64,000 nucleotides of DNA from Rhodococcoides kyotonense (GCF_900188125.1 NZ_FZOW01000009.1:62001-126000); one strand, 5' to 3'. Positions 26,317 to 35,285 are shown, counted from the stretch's first letter. Program-made: numbers and translations. Notes: generated by a model not told the origin, from the letters alone.

Positions 26317-27428
26317 ACGTGCTGACGGAGGATCAGGTGATGCTCGCGGAGTCGATGCGCGCAGTGTTGACCAAGAAGTCGGACGTTCGTGCCGCGATGG
26401 AGTCGCCGGACCGATACGACCGCAGCCTGTGGACGTACCTGTGTGAGCAGATCGGGGTGGGCGGGCTGACGATCACCGAGGATCACGGGGGTTCGGCCGG
26501 CTCACTGACGGACGCGGCGGTCGTCGCCGAAGAGATGGGGAGGATGCTCGTTCCGTCTCCCCTGCTCGGATCATCCGGTCTCGCAGCCACTCTCGTCGCA
26601 GCGACCACCGATGCCGATGCGCAGGCGCGTCTGCTGCCCGCGATCGCCGACGGCACGACCATCGTGTCGGTCTGTATCGCCGACGACCGTGGCAGTTGGG
26701 TCGGAGGTTCCGTCGGCGTGCGTGCCCAGGAGGGCGACGGTTGGTCGCTGACCGGGTCCTCTCATTACGTTCTCGACGCTGCGGCGGCGGACACGTTCGT
26801 CGTGGCGGCGACCACGGATGCCGGCGTCGCACTGTTCGAGCTTGGTGCGCACGCGCCCGGTGTCGCGGTGACCGACGGCGGAACCATGGATCCGACGCGT
26901 CCGCTCTACGTCGTCACGTTCGAGGCGGCATCCGCCAGGCACGTCGCGTGTGACGATCCGAGTACAGCGCTGCAGCGAGCGACGACGTGGGCGACGGTCC
27001 TGCTCGCTGCCGAACAGGTCGGTGCAGCGGCGCGATGTCTCGACCTCACCGTCGACTACACCCTGTCGCGCTCACAATTCGGCCGGCCATTGGCGAGCTT
27101 TCAGGCGCTCGCACATCGCATGGCAGACCTGCACGTGTTGGTTCGATCGGCCAGAGCGGCAGCGTTTTCCGCCGCCGAGGCTGTCGCGAGGTCCGGCGAC
27201 GGCGTCGCTGAAGCGTCGATCGCGAAAGTATGGTGCTCCGACGCGTTCACCGCGGTCGCCGCAGAGTGCGTGCAGCTGCACGGCGGGATGGCCATCACGT
27301 GGGAGCACGACATGCAGTTGTATTTCAAGCGTGCACATTCGAGCGCGTATCTGTTCGGTTCTCCCCGCGAACACGTAGCGAGCCTCGCGGAGTCCGCCGG
27401 ACTCGTCGGAGGTCTGCCCCCAAGCTAA
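26313..27428 (+). CDS. Acyl-CoA dehydrogenase
   Basis: This 371-residue ACAD homologue keeps the N-terminal helical domain (EEMGRMLVPSPLLGSSG), a weak middle domain (GDGWSLTGSSHYVLDAAAADTFVVAA) and SRSQFGRPLASFQALAHRMADLHV, ending with CVQLHGGMAITWEHDMQLYFKRAHSSAYLFG. It may be the FadE18-type member of a FadE17/FadE18 pair or a third subunit. GTG 26313 overlaps the preceding stop by four bases, and CTGGAGG is at 26302-26308. Three consecutive coupled fadE genes point to a shared complex or successive steps. Confidence 0.82.
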   Translation: MNVLTEDQVMLAESMRAVLTKKSDVRAAMESPDRYDRSLWTYLCEQIGVGGLTITEDHGGSAGSLTDAAVVAEEMGRMLVPSPLLGSSGLAATLVAATTDADAQARLLPAIADGTTIVSVCIADDRGSWVGGSVGVRAQEGDGWSLTGSSHYVLDAAAADTFVVAATTDAGVALFELGAHAPGVAVTDGGTMDPTRPLYVVTFEAASARHVACDDPSTALQRATTWATVLLAAEQVGAAARCLDLTVDYTLSRSQFGRPLASFQALAHRMADLHVLVRSARAAAFSAAEAVARSGDGVAEASIAKVWCSDAFTAVAAECVQLHGGMAITWEHDMQLYFKRAHSSAYLFGSPREHVASLAESAGLVGGLPPS

Positions 27429-27460
27429 CGCTCGGGCAGGGAAAGTGGATAATTCGTCTC

Positions 27461-28129
27461 ATGGCTGCGTCACCCAGAACATCTCGAACCACGTCGGCAA
27501 CGGGAAGCCGGAGAAGTGGTCGGTCGAGCGATCAGGCTGCTCAGGGCTCTCAGCGGCGCCAAGCACTCGTCGAGATCGCCGCCGAACTGTTCGCCGAGCG
27601 CGGCTTCAGGTCCACGACGGTGCGCGAAATCGGTGACGCCGCAGGTGTTCTGTCCGGCAGCCTGTACCACCATTTCGACTCCAAAGAGACGATCATCGAC
27701 GAGATCCTGACGAGCTACCTCGACAACCTCATGGAGACGTATCGCGACATCGTTGCGCGCGAGGAAGATCCGACGTCGACGCTCCGGCAGTTGATCGTCG
27801 CTGCATTCGTCTCCCTCGGTCCGCATCGAGCTGCCATCACGGTCATTCAGAACGAGCGAAACTATCTGTCCCAGTTCCCGCGGTTCGCGTACCTCACGAA
27901 GGCGGAGACCGATGTCCGACGAATCTGGGTCAAGGTGATTCAGGACGGAATCGCCGACGGGGTTTTCCGGGACGATCTGGATCCCATCATCGCGTACCGG
28001 TTCTTGCGAGATTCGGTATGGGTGGCCGTCCGATGGTTCACGCCGTCGGGCAAGCTGTCCGCCGAACAGCTTGCCGATCAGTATCTTCGATTGGTGCTGG
28101 AAGGACTGCAGGCAGGCCGACAGCGCTGA
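27461..28129 (+). CDS. kstR2: TetR-family repressor, KstR2-like
   Basis: This 222-residue TetR protein has the HTH LFAERGFRSTTVREIGDAAGVLSGSLYHHFDSKETIIDE and a ligand domain containing WVKVIQDGIADGVFRDDLDPIIAYRFLRDSVWVAVRWFTPSGKLSAEQLADQYLRLVL, close to the C-terminus I recall for KstR2 (Rv3557c). KstR2 represses HIP-degradation genes and releases DNA on binding HIP-CoA. The N-terminus carries about 35 extra Ser/Arg-rich residues. It is last in an operon whose promoter has a perfect KstR2 box, so it should be autoregulated. Family certain; ortholog assignment likely. Confidence 0.75.
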   Translation: MAASPRTSRTTSATGSRRSGRSSDQAAQGSQRRQALVEIAAELFAERGFRSTTVREIGDAAGVLSGSLYHHFDSKETIIDEILTSYLDNLMETYRDIVAREEDPTSTLRQLIVAAFVSLGPHRAAITVIQNERNYLSQFPRFAYLTKAETDVRRIWVKVIQDGIADGVFRDDLDPIIAYRFLRDSVWVAVRWFTPSGKLSAEQLADQYLRLVLEGLQAGRQR

Positions 28130-28485
28130 ACTACCGGTCGGACGACGCCAAGTCGAACTGTTCTTGCCTCGGATGCACCACGATCGTCCGGCGGCTGGGG
28201 CGTCGGCACACTGCCATCGTCTGCTCCCACCACGACTGCACCGAATTCGACTCCTGCATGGACCTGCTGTTCTCCACCGATTCCTCCACGTCGACGTGCC
28301 TGAAGGCCCTGTACCCCAACAGGCCGGTGTTCAACCTCGACGTGGCGTCGCCGCCCGAAGAGGTATGACGTCAGACCCGATGCATATGGTCGGCGATCTT
28401 GCCAACCGCCGACGCCTTGGCAGGATGTACGGAAAGGCGCCTCGCCGTCGGCGACGCTGCAGAATTTCCACGAAAGGCGTGATAC
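28130..28485. other. 356 bp interval with competing small ORFs and no clear gene
   Basis: The interval between kstR2 and the next SDR has open frames on both strands with high GC3. On the minus strand, 28131-28334 encodes 67 residues from a TTG (NTGLLGYRAFRHVDVEESVENS at its start). On the plus strand, a frame ending at 28368 is rich in Cys (CSCLGC, CSHHDC) but has no good start outside kstR2. Neither shows a convincing ribosome binding site, so no gene is called. The promoter of the downstream SDR probably lies in its last 100 bp. Confidence 0.4.
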
Positions 28486-29259
28486 GTGCACGGCCACGAA
28501 GTTTTCGATCTGCGCGACAAGGTCGTTCTGGTCACCGGATCGAGCAGGGGTATCGGGCGCGCGCTGGCGACGGGGTTGGCCGAGGCGGGCGCGCGTGTCG
28601 TCCTCAACGGCCGCGACGCCGACGCACTGACGACGGCTCGGGCCGAACTCGTCGCCGCGACAGGCGCCGACGTTCACGCGTACGCCTTCGACGTCACGGA
28701 TTCCGCACAAGTCGCCGACGCCGCGTCGCGCATCGAGACCGAGGTCGGTCCGGTCGAGATCGTCGTCAACAACACCGGTGTCCAGCACCGCGCACCGCTC
28801 CTCGACTTCGCCGACGACGATTTCCGCAGGGTCCTCGACACGAATCTCACGAGCGCATTCTTCGTCGGACGAGAGTTCGCGTGTGCGATGGTCGAGCGCG
28901 GTCACGGCAAGATCGTCAACATCTGCTCGGTCCAGAGCGAACTGGGACGCGCGGGAATCGCCCCGTACGCGGCGAGCAAGGGCGGACTGAAGATGCTCAC
29001 CCGTGGCATGTGTGCGGATCTCGCACCGCACGGCATCCAGGTCAACGCCTTGGCGCCCGGATATTTCGACACCGAACTGACGCGCGCGTTGGTCGACGAC
29101 GCCGAGTTCACCGCGTGGCTCGCCGCCCGCACACCTGCGGGCCGGTGGGGCCGGACCGAGGAACTGGTCGGATCGCTGTTGTTCCTGGCGTCCTCCGCAT
29201 CCGATTTCGTCAACGGGCAGATCCTGTACGTCGACGGCGGCATGACCGCCGTCGTCTGA
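28486..29259 (+). CDS. SDR, gluconate 5-dehydrogenase-like
   Basis: This 257-residue SDR has FDLRDKVVLVTGSSRGIGRALATGLAEAGARVVLNGRD, the typical opening of gluconate 5-dehydrogenase (Gno/IdnO) relatives, with NNTGVQHRAPL, the Ser of ICSVQSEL and YAASKGGLKMLTRGMCADLAPHGIQVNALAPGYFDTELT. Such enzymes interconvert 5-ketogluconate and gluconate with NADP(H). The GTG at 28486 is 8 bp after CGAAAGG. A 2-hydroxyacid dehydrogenase gene follows, and an idonate-dehydrogenase-like gene lies 7 kb downstream, supporting sugar-acid metabolism. Confidence 0.82.
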   Translation: MHGHEVFDLRDKVVLVTGSSRGIGRALATGLAEAGARVVLNGRDADALTTARAELVAATGADVHAYAFDVTDSAQVADAASRIETEVGPVEIVVNNTGVQHRAPLLDFADDDFRRVLDTNLTSAFFVGREFACAMVERGHGKIVNICSVQSELGRAGIAPYAASKGGLKMLTRGMCADLAPHGIQVNALAPGYFDTELTRALVDDAEFTAWLAARTPAGRWGRTEELVGSLLFLASSASDFVNGQILYVDGGMTAVV

Positions 29260-29292
29260 ATTCGTTCCACACCAACAGAAGTGAGAGCTACC

Positions 29293-30210
29293 GTGGCAAC
29301 CGCACGCATACACCTCGGCCCGACGGCCGAAGCCGAACTCTCCGACGCGATCACCCGCGCGGGAGGCGTCCTCGTCCCGCTCGACGACGCCGAGGCAGTG
29401 GTGTGGACCGCTGGGCCCGACTCGTTTCCTGCCGATCTCCCCGATTCGGTTCGGTGGGTTCAGCTGTCGTCGGCAGGCGTCGAATCCTGGCTGGCGGCAG
29501 GTGTTGTCGACGAGAAGCGAACCTGGACGTCGGCGGCGGGTGCGTACGCCCGCACCGTCGCACAGCACACCATCATGCTGCTGCTCGCGGGCGTACGGCA
29601 TCTGCCCGAGCAGTTGGAAGCAGACAGCTGGCGCAAGGACGAGTTCGACCCACGGGTGGGAACTCTGGACGGCGCCACGGTCGCCATCGTCGGCTGCGGC
29701 GGCATCGGTCGCGCTCTGATCCCGTTCCTGCACGCAGCAGGAGCCAAAGTTCTCGCGGTGACTCGGTCCGGCGTGCCCGTCGACGGTGCGGAACTGACTC
29801 TCCCGTCCGATCGCGTCGGCGAAGTCTGGTCACGTGCAGACCATTTCGTCATCTCCGCGCCCGCAACCACCGAAACGGCGCACCTGGTCGACGAGTCGGT
29901 GTTCGCCGCCATGAAGCCGTCGTCCTGGGTGGTCAACGTTGCCCGTGGCAGTTTGATCGACACCGACGCAGCCGTCGATGCCGTGAAGAACGGCGTGATC
30001 GGCGGCGTCGCTCTCGACGTCACCGATCCGGAGCCGCTCCCCGACCATCACCCCCTGTGGTCGCTACCGAATGCCATCGTCACGCCACATGTCGCGAACC
30101 CGGCGTCGGGACTGTCCAAGGCGCTGGCAGCGCACATCGCGCGCAACGTCGAATTGTTCTGCGCAGGAGAGGCTCTCGCGGCTCGAATCGACACGACGCG
30201 GGGTTACTGA
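29293..30210 (+). CDS. D-isomer-specific 2-hydroxyacid dehydrogenase
   Basis: This 305-residue NAD(P)-dependent oxidoreductase has the Rossmann motif VAIVGCGGIGRALIPFL near residue 135, the catalytic Arg in VNVARGSLID, the Glu in DVTDPEPLPDHHPLW and the His in VTPHVANP. It reduces 2-oxoacids such as glyoxylate, hydroxypyruvate or 2-ketogluconate. It is 33 bp downstream of the gluconate-dehydrogenase-like SDR, so the two may handle a keto-sugar acid together. GTG 29293 is chosen because homology begins near there; a GTG at 29281 is possible. Confidence 0.87.
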   Translation: MATARIHLGPTAEAELSDAITRAGGVLVPLDDAEAVVWTAGPDSFPADLPDSVRWVQLSSAGVESWLAAGVVDEKRTWTSAAGAYARTVAQHTIMLLLAGVRHLPEQLEADSWRKDEFDPRVGTLDGATVAIVGCGGIGRALIPFLHAAGAKVLAVTRSGVPVDGAELTLPSDRVGEVWSRADHFVISAPATTETAHLVDESVFAAMKPSSWVVNVARGSLIDTDAAVDAVKNGVIGGVALDVTDPEPLPDHHPLWSLPNAIVTPHVANPASGLSKALAAHIARNVELFCAGEALAARIDTTRGY

Positions 30211-31136
30211 CCCCGTTCGGGTGGACGAGTGTTGGCAGCCACATAGTCCGCCAACACCGTCCGCAGCACTTCCCGCACCGCTTCCGCGGGTTTCGACAAC
30301 GGCTGGTTCGCCGGCGTACCGAGGGATACCTGCACCTCGATCACCGGTTCGATCCTGCGCAGCTCCAGGCCTTGCACGTTCATCATCCTGCGGGCGACGG
30401 ACAGCGGTAACACCGTGGCGCCCAAACCACTTCGGACGGCCTGCGCCATCAACGTCACCGACTCGACCTCGGCGACCACTTTCGGTTGCGCCATCGCGGA
30501 TTCGAACGCCGCTCCGACTACTTTCCGAATGGTATGCATGCGCCCCGGTAGCAGCAGGGGCACTTCGAACAAATCGAGCAGCGACACGGCACTGCCGTTG
30601 TCCCCGGGAAGACCGGTGCCCGACGGCGCGACCACCATCAATTCTTCGGTCAACAGCCTCTCGAACGTCACGCCCTTGATAGGGCCTGCGTCGTACAGCA
30701 GTGCCATGTCCATGCGGCCGGTCATCATCGCCTCGCTCAGCACGCCACCGAAATTCTCGTTGATGTGCAGCAGGATGGACGGATACCGCTCGCGCACGGC
30801 ATTCAACAACGGAAGCGCGATAGCTGCGACGGTGCTGTAGGGCGCAAGACCGACCGATACACCGCCCGCCAATTCCCTTCCGACGACGCTGACTTCGGCT
30901 TGCGCGCTCTCGACCTGCCGCAGAATGACCTGAGCATGACGATAGAGCGCCCTGCCGGCGTCGGTCGGTTCGACGCCTTGCTTGCTGCGGATCAACAACT
31001 GCTGGCCGAAGTGAGATTCCAGTGCGGTCATCTGCTGACTCAGTGCCGGCTGTGCGATGTGGAGGATATCGGCGGCCCGCGTGATGCTGCCTGCATCGAC
31101 GATCCGAACGAACGAGTACAGCCGTCTGGTGTCCAC
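30204..31136 (-). CDS. LysR-family transcriptional regulator
   Basis: This 310-residue LysR protein opens with the HTH region RRLYSFVRIVDAGSITRAADILHIAQPALSQQMTALES and continues with a substrate-binding effector domain (VSVGLAPYSTVAAIALPLLNAVRERYP). The HIAQPALSQQ recognition helix places it among Nac/CbbR-like members. Its start is a GTG at 31136. It is transcribed away from pxpA and converges on the hydroxyacid dehydrogenase gene with a 7 bp overlap. By the usual LysR arrangement it should control the divergent pxpABC operon. Confidence 0.9.
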   Translation of the reverse strand: MDTRRLYSFVRIVDAGSITRAADILHIAQPALSQQMTALESHFGQQLLIRSKQGVEPTDAGRALYRHAQVILRQVESAQAEVSVVGRELAGGVSVGLAPYSTVAAIALPLLNAVRERYPSILLHINENFGGVLSEAMMTGRMDMALLYDAGPIKGVTFERLLTEELMVVAPSGTGLPGDNGSAVSLLDLFEVPLLLPGRMHTIRKVVGAAFESAMAQPKVVAEVESVTLMAQAVRSGLGATVLPLSVARRMMNVQGLELRRIEPVIEVQVSLGTPANQPLSKPAEAVREVLRTVLADYVAANTRPPERGQ

Positions 31137-31172
31137 TGCTTGAATCTTCCTCCTCGTCGGTTCAACACGAAT

Positions 31173-31199
31173 GTTTCCTCACCGTTTCAGATGAGAAAC
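31173..31199. promoter_or_regulatory. Inverted repeat in the lysR-pxpA divergent region
   Basis: GTTTCCTCA (31173-31181) and TGAGAAAC (31192-31199) form an imperfect inverted repeat with a one-base bulge, 37 bp upstream of the lysR start. It is a candidate LysR binding site in the 265 bp region that also must hold the pxpA promoter. No classic T-N11-A site was fixed with certainty. Confidence 0.35.
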
Positions 31200-31401
31200 A
31201 GCGCTGTAGCGAATTGCAGGCTTCCGACACGCCGGCGCCGTACTTCCGCAGGTGAACCAGCATAGGACTTCGCTATTACATCACTGCGAACGGGTATTAA
31301 CGCTGCTTCGTCGATCCTGCGTAGCGTCCGTTCCTACGAGATGCGGCACCGGGCGTACAGCCCGCCGTCACCTGACGTTCTACTTCGAAAGGCAGGCAGC
31401 G

Positions 31402-32193
31402 ATGGTTTCCAGAATCGACCTCGTCGCCGATCTGGGCGAGAGTTTCGGCGCCTGGACCATGGGCGAAGACGAGGCTCTGCTCGACCTGCTCACGTCGGCC
31501 AACGTCGCCTGCGGCTTCCATGCGGGCGATCCGCGCACGATGGACCTGACCGTTCGACGCTGCGTCGAACGCGGCATCGGCGTCGGCGCACATCCGAGCT
31601 TTCCCGATCTCGCCGGATTCGGTCGTCGCGCAATGGATCTGACCGCCGACGAGGTCCGCACCGACATCCTGTACCAAATCGGCGCGCTGCAGGCGTTCGC
31701 GACGGCATACGGCACGTCGGTCACGCATGTCGCTCCGCATGGACGTCTCGGCAATCTCGTTGCGACGCGGGCCGATTACGCCACCGCCGTGGTCGACGCC
31801 GTCTCTGCGCTCGATCCGAGCATGATCGTGATGGCCCAGGACGGCCTGCTTGCAGACGAGGCCCGGGCACGAGGGCTCGCCGTCGGCATCGTCGGAATCG
31901 CCGACCGCGCATACCGACCGGACGGCACTCTGGTGCCACGCAGCGAGCCCGGGGCCGTCATCACCGAGCTCGACGAGCTGGTCGCGCGCACGGTTCGCAT
32001 GGTCGTCGACGGAGTTCTCGATGCGGTCGACGGCACACCGATCCCCATCCAGGCCGACACCGTTCTGCTGCATGGCGACAACGCAGGCGCGGTGGCCACG
32101 GCAGCGGCTGTTCGTGTCGCCCTCGAAGCGGCAGGCGTCGAAATTCTCCGTCTGCATCCGGACACCGTCCGACGCGAGAGCTGTCCGGCATGA
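31402..32193 (+). CDS. pxpA: 5-oxoprolinase subunit PxpA (LamB/YcsF family)
   Basis: This 263-residue protein is a LamB/YcsF family member: DLVADLGESFGAWTMGEDEALLDLLTSANVACGFHAGDP is diagnostic, and GVGAHPSFPDLAGFGRR and HVAPHGRLGN follow. In PxpABC it works with the other subunits to hydrolyse 5-oxoproline to glutamate with ATP. ATG 31402 is chosen, 10 bp after a GAAAGGCAG stretch. Its stop overlaps pxpB (ATGA). The canonical tyrosine in the H-P-H-G-x-LY region is replaced here (HGRLGNLV), a small deviation that could reflect a different lactam substrate. Confidence 0.88.
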   Translation: MVSRIDLVADLGESFGAWTMGEDEALLDLLTSANVACGFHAGDPRTMDLTVRRCVERGIGVGAHPSFPDLAGFGRRAMDLTADEVRTDILYQIGALQAFATAYGTSVTHVAPHGRLGNLVATRADYATAVVDAVSALDPSMIVMAQDGLLADEARARGLAVGIVGIADRAYRPDGTLVPRSEPGAVITELDELVARTVRMVVDGVLDAVDGTPIPIQADTVLLHGDNAGAVATAAAVRVALEAAGVEILRLHPDTVRRESCPA

Positions 32194-32882
32194 CGGGCCT
32201 GATCGTCACCGAGTGTGGCGACTCCGCGATTCGTGTCATGTCCTCGGCCCCGATGCCGGACGAGCGATGGTCTCAGGTGCACGCTCTGGCAAATGCGCTC
32301 GACGCCGACAGGCCTGCGGGCGTTCACGGCGCCATCGTCACTTACGATGCCGTTCTCGTCGAATTCGACTGCACGACAACAACACACGACGCCGTACGAC
32401 GGTTCGTCGACACCGCCTCTCGCATCGGCGCCAGCGCCGAGACCCGCGCACCACGTTCGTTCGAGGTACCGGTCGTCTACGGCGGCGTGCACGGTCCCGA
32501 TCTCGACCTCGTCGCCTCTGTGCTCGGCGTGAGTTCCGACGAGGTCGTTCGAATTCATACTTCCGCGCCGTTGACCATGCGTTGCTTCGGATCACCGGGC
32601 GGTGCACCGATGCTCGACGGGCCCGCCTTCGAATTACCCATCCCGCGTCGGACCAGTCCACGCCCGAGCGTTCCTGCCGGTGCGGTTGCGGTCGCCGGTC
32701 GCCAAGCCGTCGTATCAGCGCGCCCGGCGCCCGGCGGATGGCAGGTACTCGGGACGACACCCGTCGAGCTGGTCGACATCACCGCGAACCCGTTGTCGCC
32801 GTTCGCCCCCGGCGACACCTTCCGGTTCGTATCCATCGACGAGTCGGAATGGGACAGCTATGCCGGAGCCCTCCATGGCTGA
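32190..32882 (+). CDS. pxpB: 5-oxoprolinase subunit PxpB (KipI-like, AHS1)
   Basis: This 230-residue protein is of the AHS1/KipI family: the start IVTECGDSAIRVMSS, the central VPVVYGGVHGPDLDLVASVLGVSSDEVVRIHTSAPLTMRCFGSPGGAPML, and the C-terminal PRPSVPAGAVAVAGRQAVVSARPAPGGWQVLGTTPVELVD are all conserved features. The middle normally reads GFxPGFxYL; here it is MRCFGSPGGAPML, somewhat diverged. It is coupled to pxpA by a 4 bp overlap and to pxpC by an 8 bp overlap. Confidence 0.88.
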   Translation: MTGLIVTECGDSAIRVMSSAPMPDERWSQVHALANALDADRPAGVHGAIVTYDAVLVEFDCTTTTHDAVRRFVDTASRIGASAETRAPRSFEVPVVYGGVHGPDLDLVASVLGVSSDEVVRIHTSAPLTMRCFGSPGGAPMLDGPAFELPIPRRTSPRPSVPAGAVAVAGRQAVVSARPAPGGWQVLGTTPVELVDITANPLSPFAPGDTFRFVSIDESEWDSYAGALHG

Positions 32883-33930
32883 GACCCTCATTGTCGACAA
32901 GCCCGGTATCTCCACCGTGACCGACCTCGGTCGTCGACGGGCGAGCCGCGTCGGCCAGATGACCGGCGGTGCGTCCGACCAGTACAGCGCCGAAATCGCC
33001 AACGCTCTCGTCGCGAGCGAACCGAATGCCCCGTTGTTGGAGATCACCGCACTGGACTTCGCGGTGACACCGAGTACCGACGTCGTCGTTGCCGTCACCG
33101 GCGCTCCCGCCGAGGTCCGCGTCGGCGGTGTCCCCGCCCCGCAGTGGGAACCCGTCGTCGTGAACGCGGGTGCAACGCTCTCGATCACCGGTATTCATCA
33201 CGGTCTTCGTGTGTACGTGGCCGTGCACGGCGTCGTACGCGCCGACACTCTGCTGGGCAGTTGCGCGGCCGACTCCGTACTCGGATTCGGGCGGGTCCTC
33301 GCCGCCGGCGACACGATCGAGATCGACGTCGATTCCCCACCGATCCGCCATCCCCACTTCGACATTCCCGTGTTCCGCCTCGGTGCCCCACGTCCTCGCT
33401 TCGGCGACGACTGGGTCGTGCCGGTCACCGACGGGCCGGACATCGCCGATTTCGGCGAGACCGCACACCGTCTGTTCGACACGGAGTTTCGGGTGGGCGA
33501 TGCCAGCAACCACATCGGGCTTCGCCTGGCTCCACCTGAGGACCAGGATCTTCCCCGACGCACCGCGACCTCGGAGATGCTGTCCCGCGGTGTGCCCATC
33601 GGGGCAGTGGAAGTCCCCGCCGGAAACGAACTGCTCGTCCTCCACCGAGGACGTGGAGTGACCGCCGGCTATCCGGTGCTCGCCGTCGTCACCACGATCG
33701 GCCTGTCACTGCTCGGCCAAGCTCGCCCCGGCCAGAAGGTTCGCTTCAGCCGGACCGACATCAGCAGCGCCGTCACCGCACATCGACGACGGCAACTCGA
33801 CATCGAAGCATTGAGATCACGCGTCCAGACCGTCTACACCGCTCTGGACATCCCGATCCACGTCGGACCGGAATACACACCCAGCCCTGTACTACCCCCC
33901 TGCTCTGCACTCACACTGGAGTCAGCATGA
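32875..33930 (+). CDS. pxpC: 5-oxoprolinase subunit PxpC (KipA-like, AHS2)
   Basis: This 351-residue biotin-dependent carboxyltransferase-fold protein (AHS2 family) starts IVDKPGISTVTDLGRRRASRVGQMTGGASDQYSAEIANALV and contains RVYVAVHGVVRADTLLGSCAADSVLGFGR and the late TTIGLSLLGQARPGQKVRFSRTD. It pairs with PxpB. The usual DxxGR motif for this family is DLGRR. ATG 32875, with GGAG six bases upstream, is preferred over an in-frame ATG at 32860. Its end overlaps the transporter start by 4 bp. Confidence 0.9.
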   Translation: MAETLIVDKPGISTVTDLGRRRASRVGQMTGGASDQYSAEIANALVASEPNAPLLEITALDFAVTPSTDVVVAVTGAPAEVRVGGVPAPQWEPVVVNAGATLSITGIHHGLRVYVAVHGVVRADTLLGSCAADSVLGFGRVLAAGDTIEIDVDSPPIRHPHFDIPVFRLGAPRPRFGDDWVVPVTDGPDIADFGETAHRLFDTEFRVGDASNHIGLRLAPPEDQDLPRRTATSEMLSRGVPIGAVEVPAGNELLVLHRGRGVTAGYPVLAVVTTIGLSLLGQARPGQKVRFSRTDISSAVTAHRRRQLDIEALRSRVQTVYTALDIPIHVGPEYTPSPVLPPCSALTLESA

Positions 33931-35273
33931 CAAACGCACTCACCCCGAACACGGCAGGCGTCACGCCTGCCGTGCCAGAGACGACCAAGATTCGCAAGGT
34001 CGTCCTTGCAGGTTGCGTCGGCATCTTCGTCGAGCTGTACGACAACGGCATCTTCGCCTTCATGGCCACGGCGTTGGCCATCGTGTTCTTCGACGTCTCC
34101 AAGTCGTCGGACGCGTTGATGCTCGTCTTCGCCGGCTACGCGATCTCGTTCTTCATCAGGCCGCTCGGCGCGGTCGTCTGCGGCATCCTCGGCGACCGCA
34201 TCGGTAGGCAGAAGATGCTGGTGTTCGTCATCATGCTCATTTCGGTCGCCACCGCGGGGATCGGAATGCTGCCCACCTACCAGGCGATCGGCATCGCTGC
34301 TCCGGCGCTGTTGATCCTGTTGCGCATTCTTCAGGGATTCTCGGTCGGAGGTGAGGCAGCAGGCGCCATGACCTTCCTTGCCGAGCACGCACCCGCAGGC
34401 AAGCGCGGTCTGATCACCAGCTACGCACAGATCGCGTCGTTCCTCGCGCTGCTGACCGGCACGCTCGTCGCATTCGCCATGTCGCCGTGGCTCAACGAAG
34501 CCGCCATCGACGGAGGCGGAGTAGCGAGCTGGGCGTGGCGTGTTCCGTTCCTCGTTGCGATCCCGATGGGCGTCGCCGGCTGGTACATCCGCCGCGCGAT
34601 CAGCGACACCCCGAACTTCGAGAAGCTCAAGGCCGAGGGTGGCCTGTCCCGCAACCCGCTCAAGGAAGCATTCGCGACTCCCGAACACCGCAAGGCGATG
34701 GTTCTGGCACTGTTCATCCCGCTGATGAACGGCTCCGGCTACTACGTTCTGTTTTCCTACATGCCCACGTTCCTCAAAGGCGAGAACATCGGCTTCTCCA
34801 CCGGCACGGCTCTGCTCGTCACCGCAGCGTCTCTCGTGGCGATCTGCATCGCCATCCCGTTCATGGGGGCTCTCTCCGACCGCATCGGACGCAAGAAGGT
34901 CATCGCCGGAGCTGCAGCTGCCATGGCTGTCGCCGGTATCCCGTGTTACGCGTTGATCGCCACCGGCAACATCGCACTCGCCGTCCTCGGCGCCTGCATC
35001 ATGGCAGTCATCTTCGCCGGCCACACCGCCGTCATCCACATCCTGATCGTGGAGTTGTTCCCCACGCGCGTTCGATACTCCGCGTACGGCCTCGGGTACA
35101 ACATCTCCTCCGCATTGTTCGGTGGCACAGCGCCACTGCTGATGACCTGGCTCATCCCCCAGTTCGGCATCTACGTGCCTGCGTTCTACGCAGTGATCAC
35201 CGCGATCGGCACGCTCATCGCCGTCAGCACCATCACCGACCGTGCCCACGAACCGCTCCGCGACACTCTCTGA
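33927..35273 (+). CDS. MFS transporter, metabolite:H+ symporter (MHS) family
   Basis: This 448-residue protein has twelve predicted membrane segments. Features of the MHS subfamily (ShiA, ProP, KgtP relatives) include the opening VGIFVELYDNGIFAFMATALAIVFF, the loop GDRIGRQKMLV between helices 2 and 3, the helix 4 stretch RILQGFSVGGEAAGAMTFLAEHAPAGKRGL, and LSDRIGRKKV in the second half. These transporters import carboxylates or betaines with protons. Coupled translation to pxpC suggests it imports the pathway's substrate. Confidence 0.88.
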   Translation: MTNALTPNTAGVTPAVPETTKIRKVVLAGCVGIFVELYDNGIFAFMATALAIVFFDVSKSSDALMLVFAGYAISFFIRPLGAVVCGILGDRIGRQKMLVFVIMLISVATAGIGMLPTYQAIGIAAPALLILLRILQGFSVGGEAAGAMTFLAEHAPAGKRGLITSYAQIASFLALLTGTLVAFAMSPWLNEAAIDGGGVASWAWRVPFLVAIPMGVAGWYIRRAISDTPNFEKLKAEGGLSRNPLKEAFATPEHRKAMVLALFIPLMNGSGYYVLFSYMPTFLKGENIGFSTGTALLVTAASLVAICIAIPFMGALSDRIGRKKVIAGAAAAMAVAGIPCYALIATGNIALAVLGACIMAVIFAGHTAVIHILIVELFPTRVRYSAYGLGYNISSALFGGTAPLLMTWLIPQFGIYVPAFYAVITAIGTLIAVSTITDRAHEPLRDTL

Positions 35274-35285
35274 GGATTCACACAC

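Noticed and set aside
28071..30410. 779-codon plus-strand frame overlapping SDR and hydroxyacid dehydrogenase genes
   Set aside because: Its composition is dominated by Arg and there are no motifs; the real genes lie in another frame with clear signatures.
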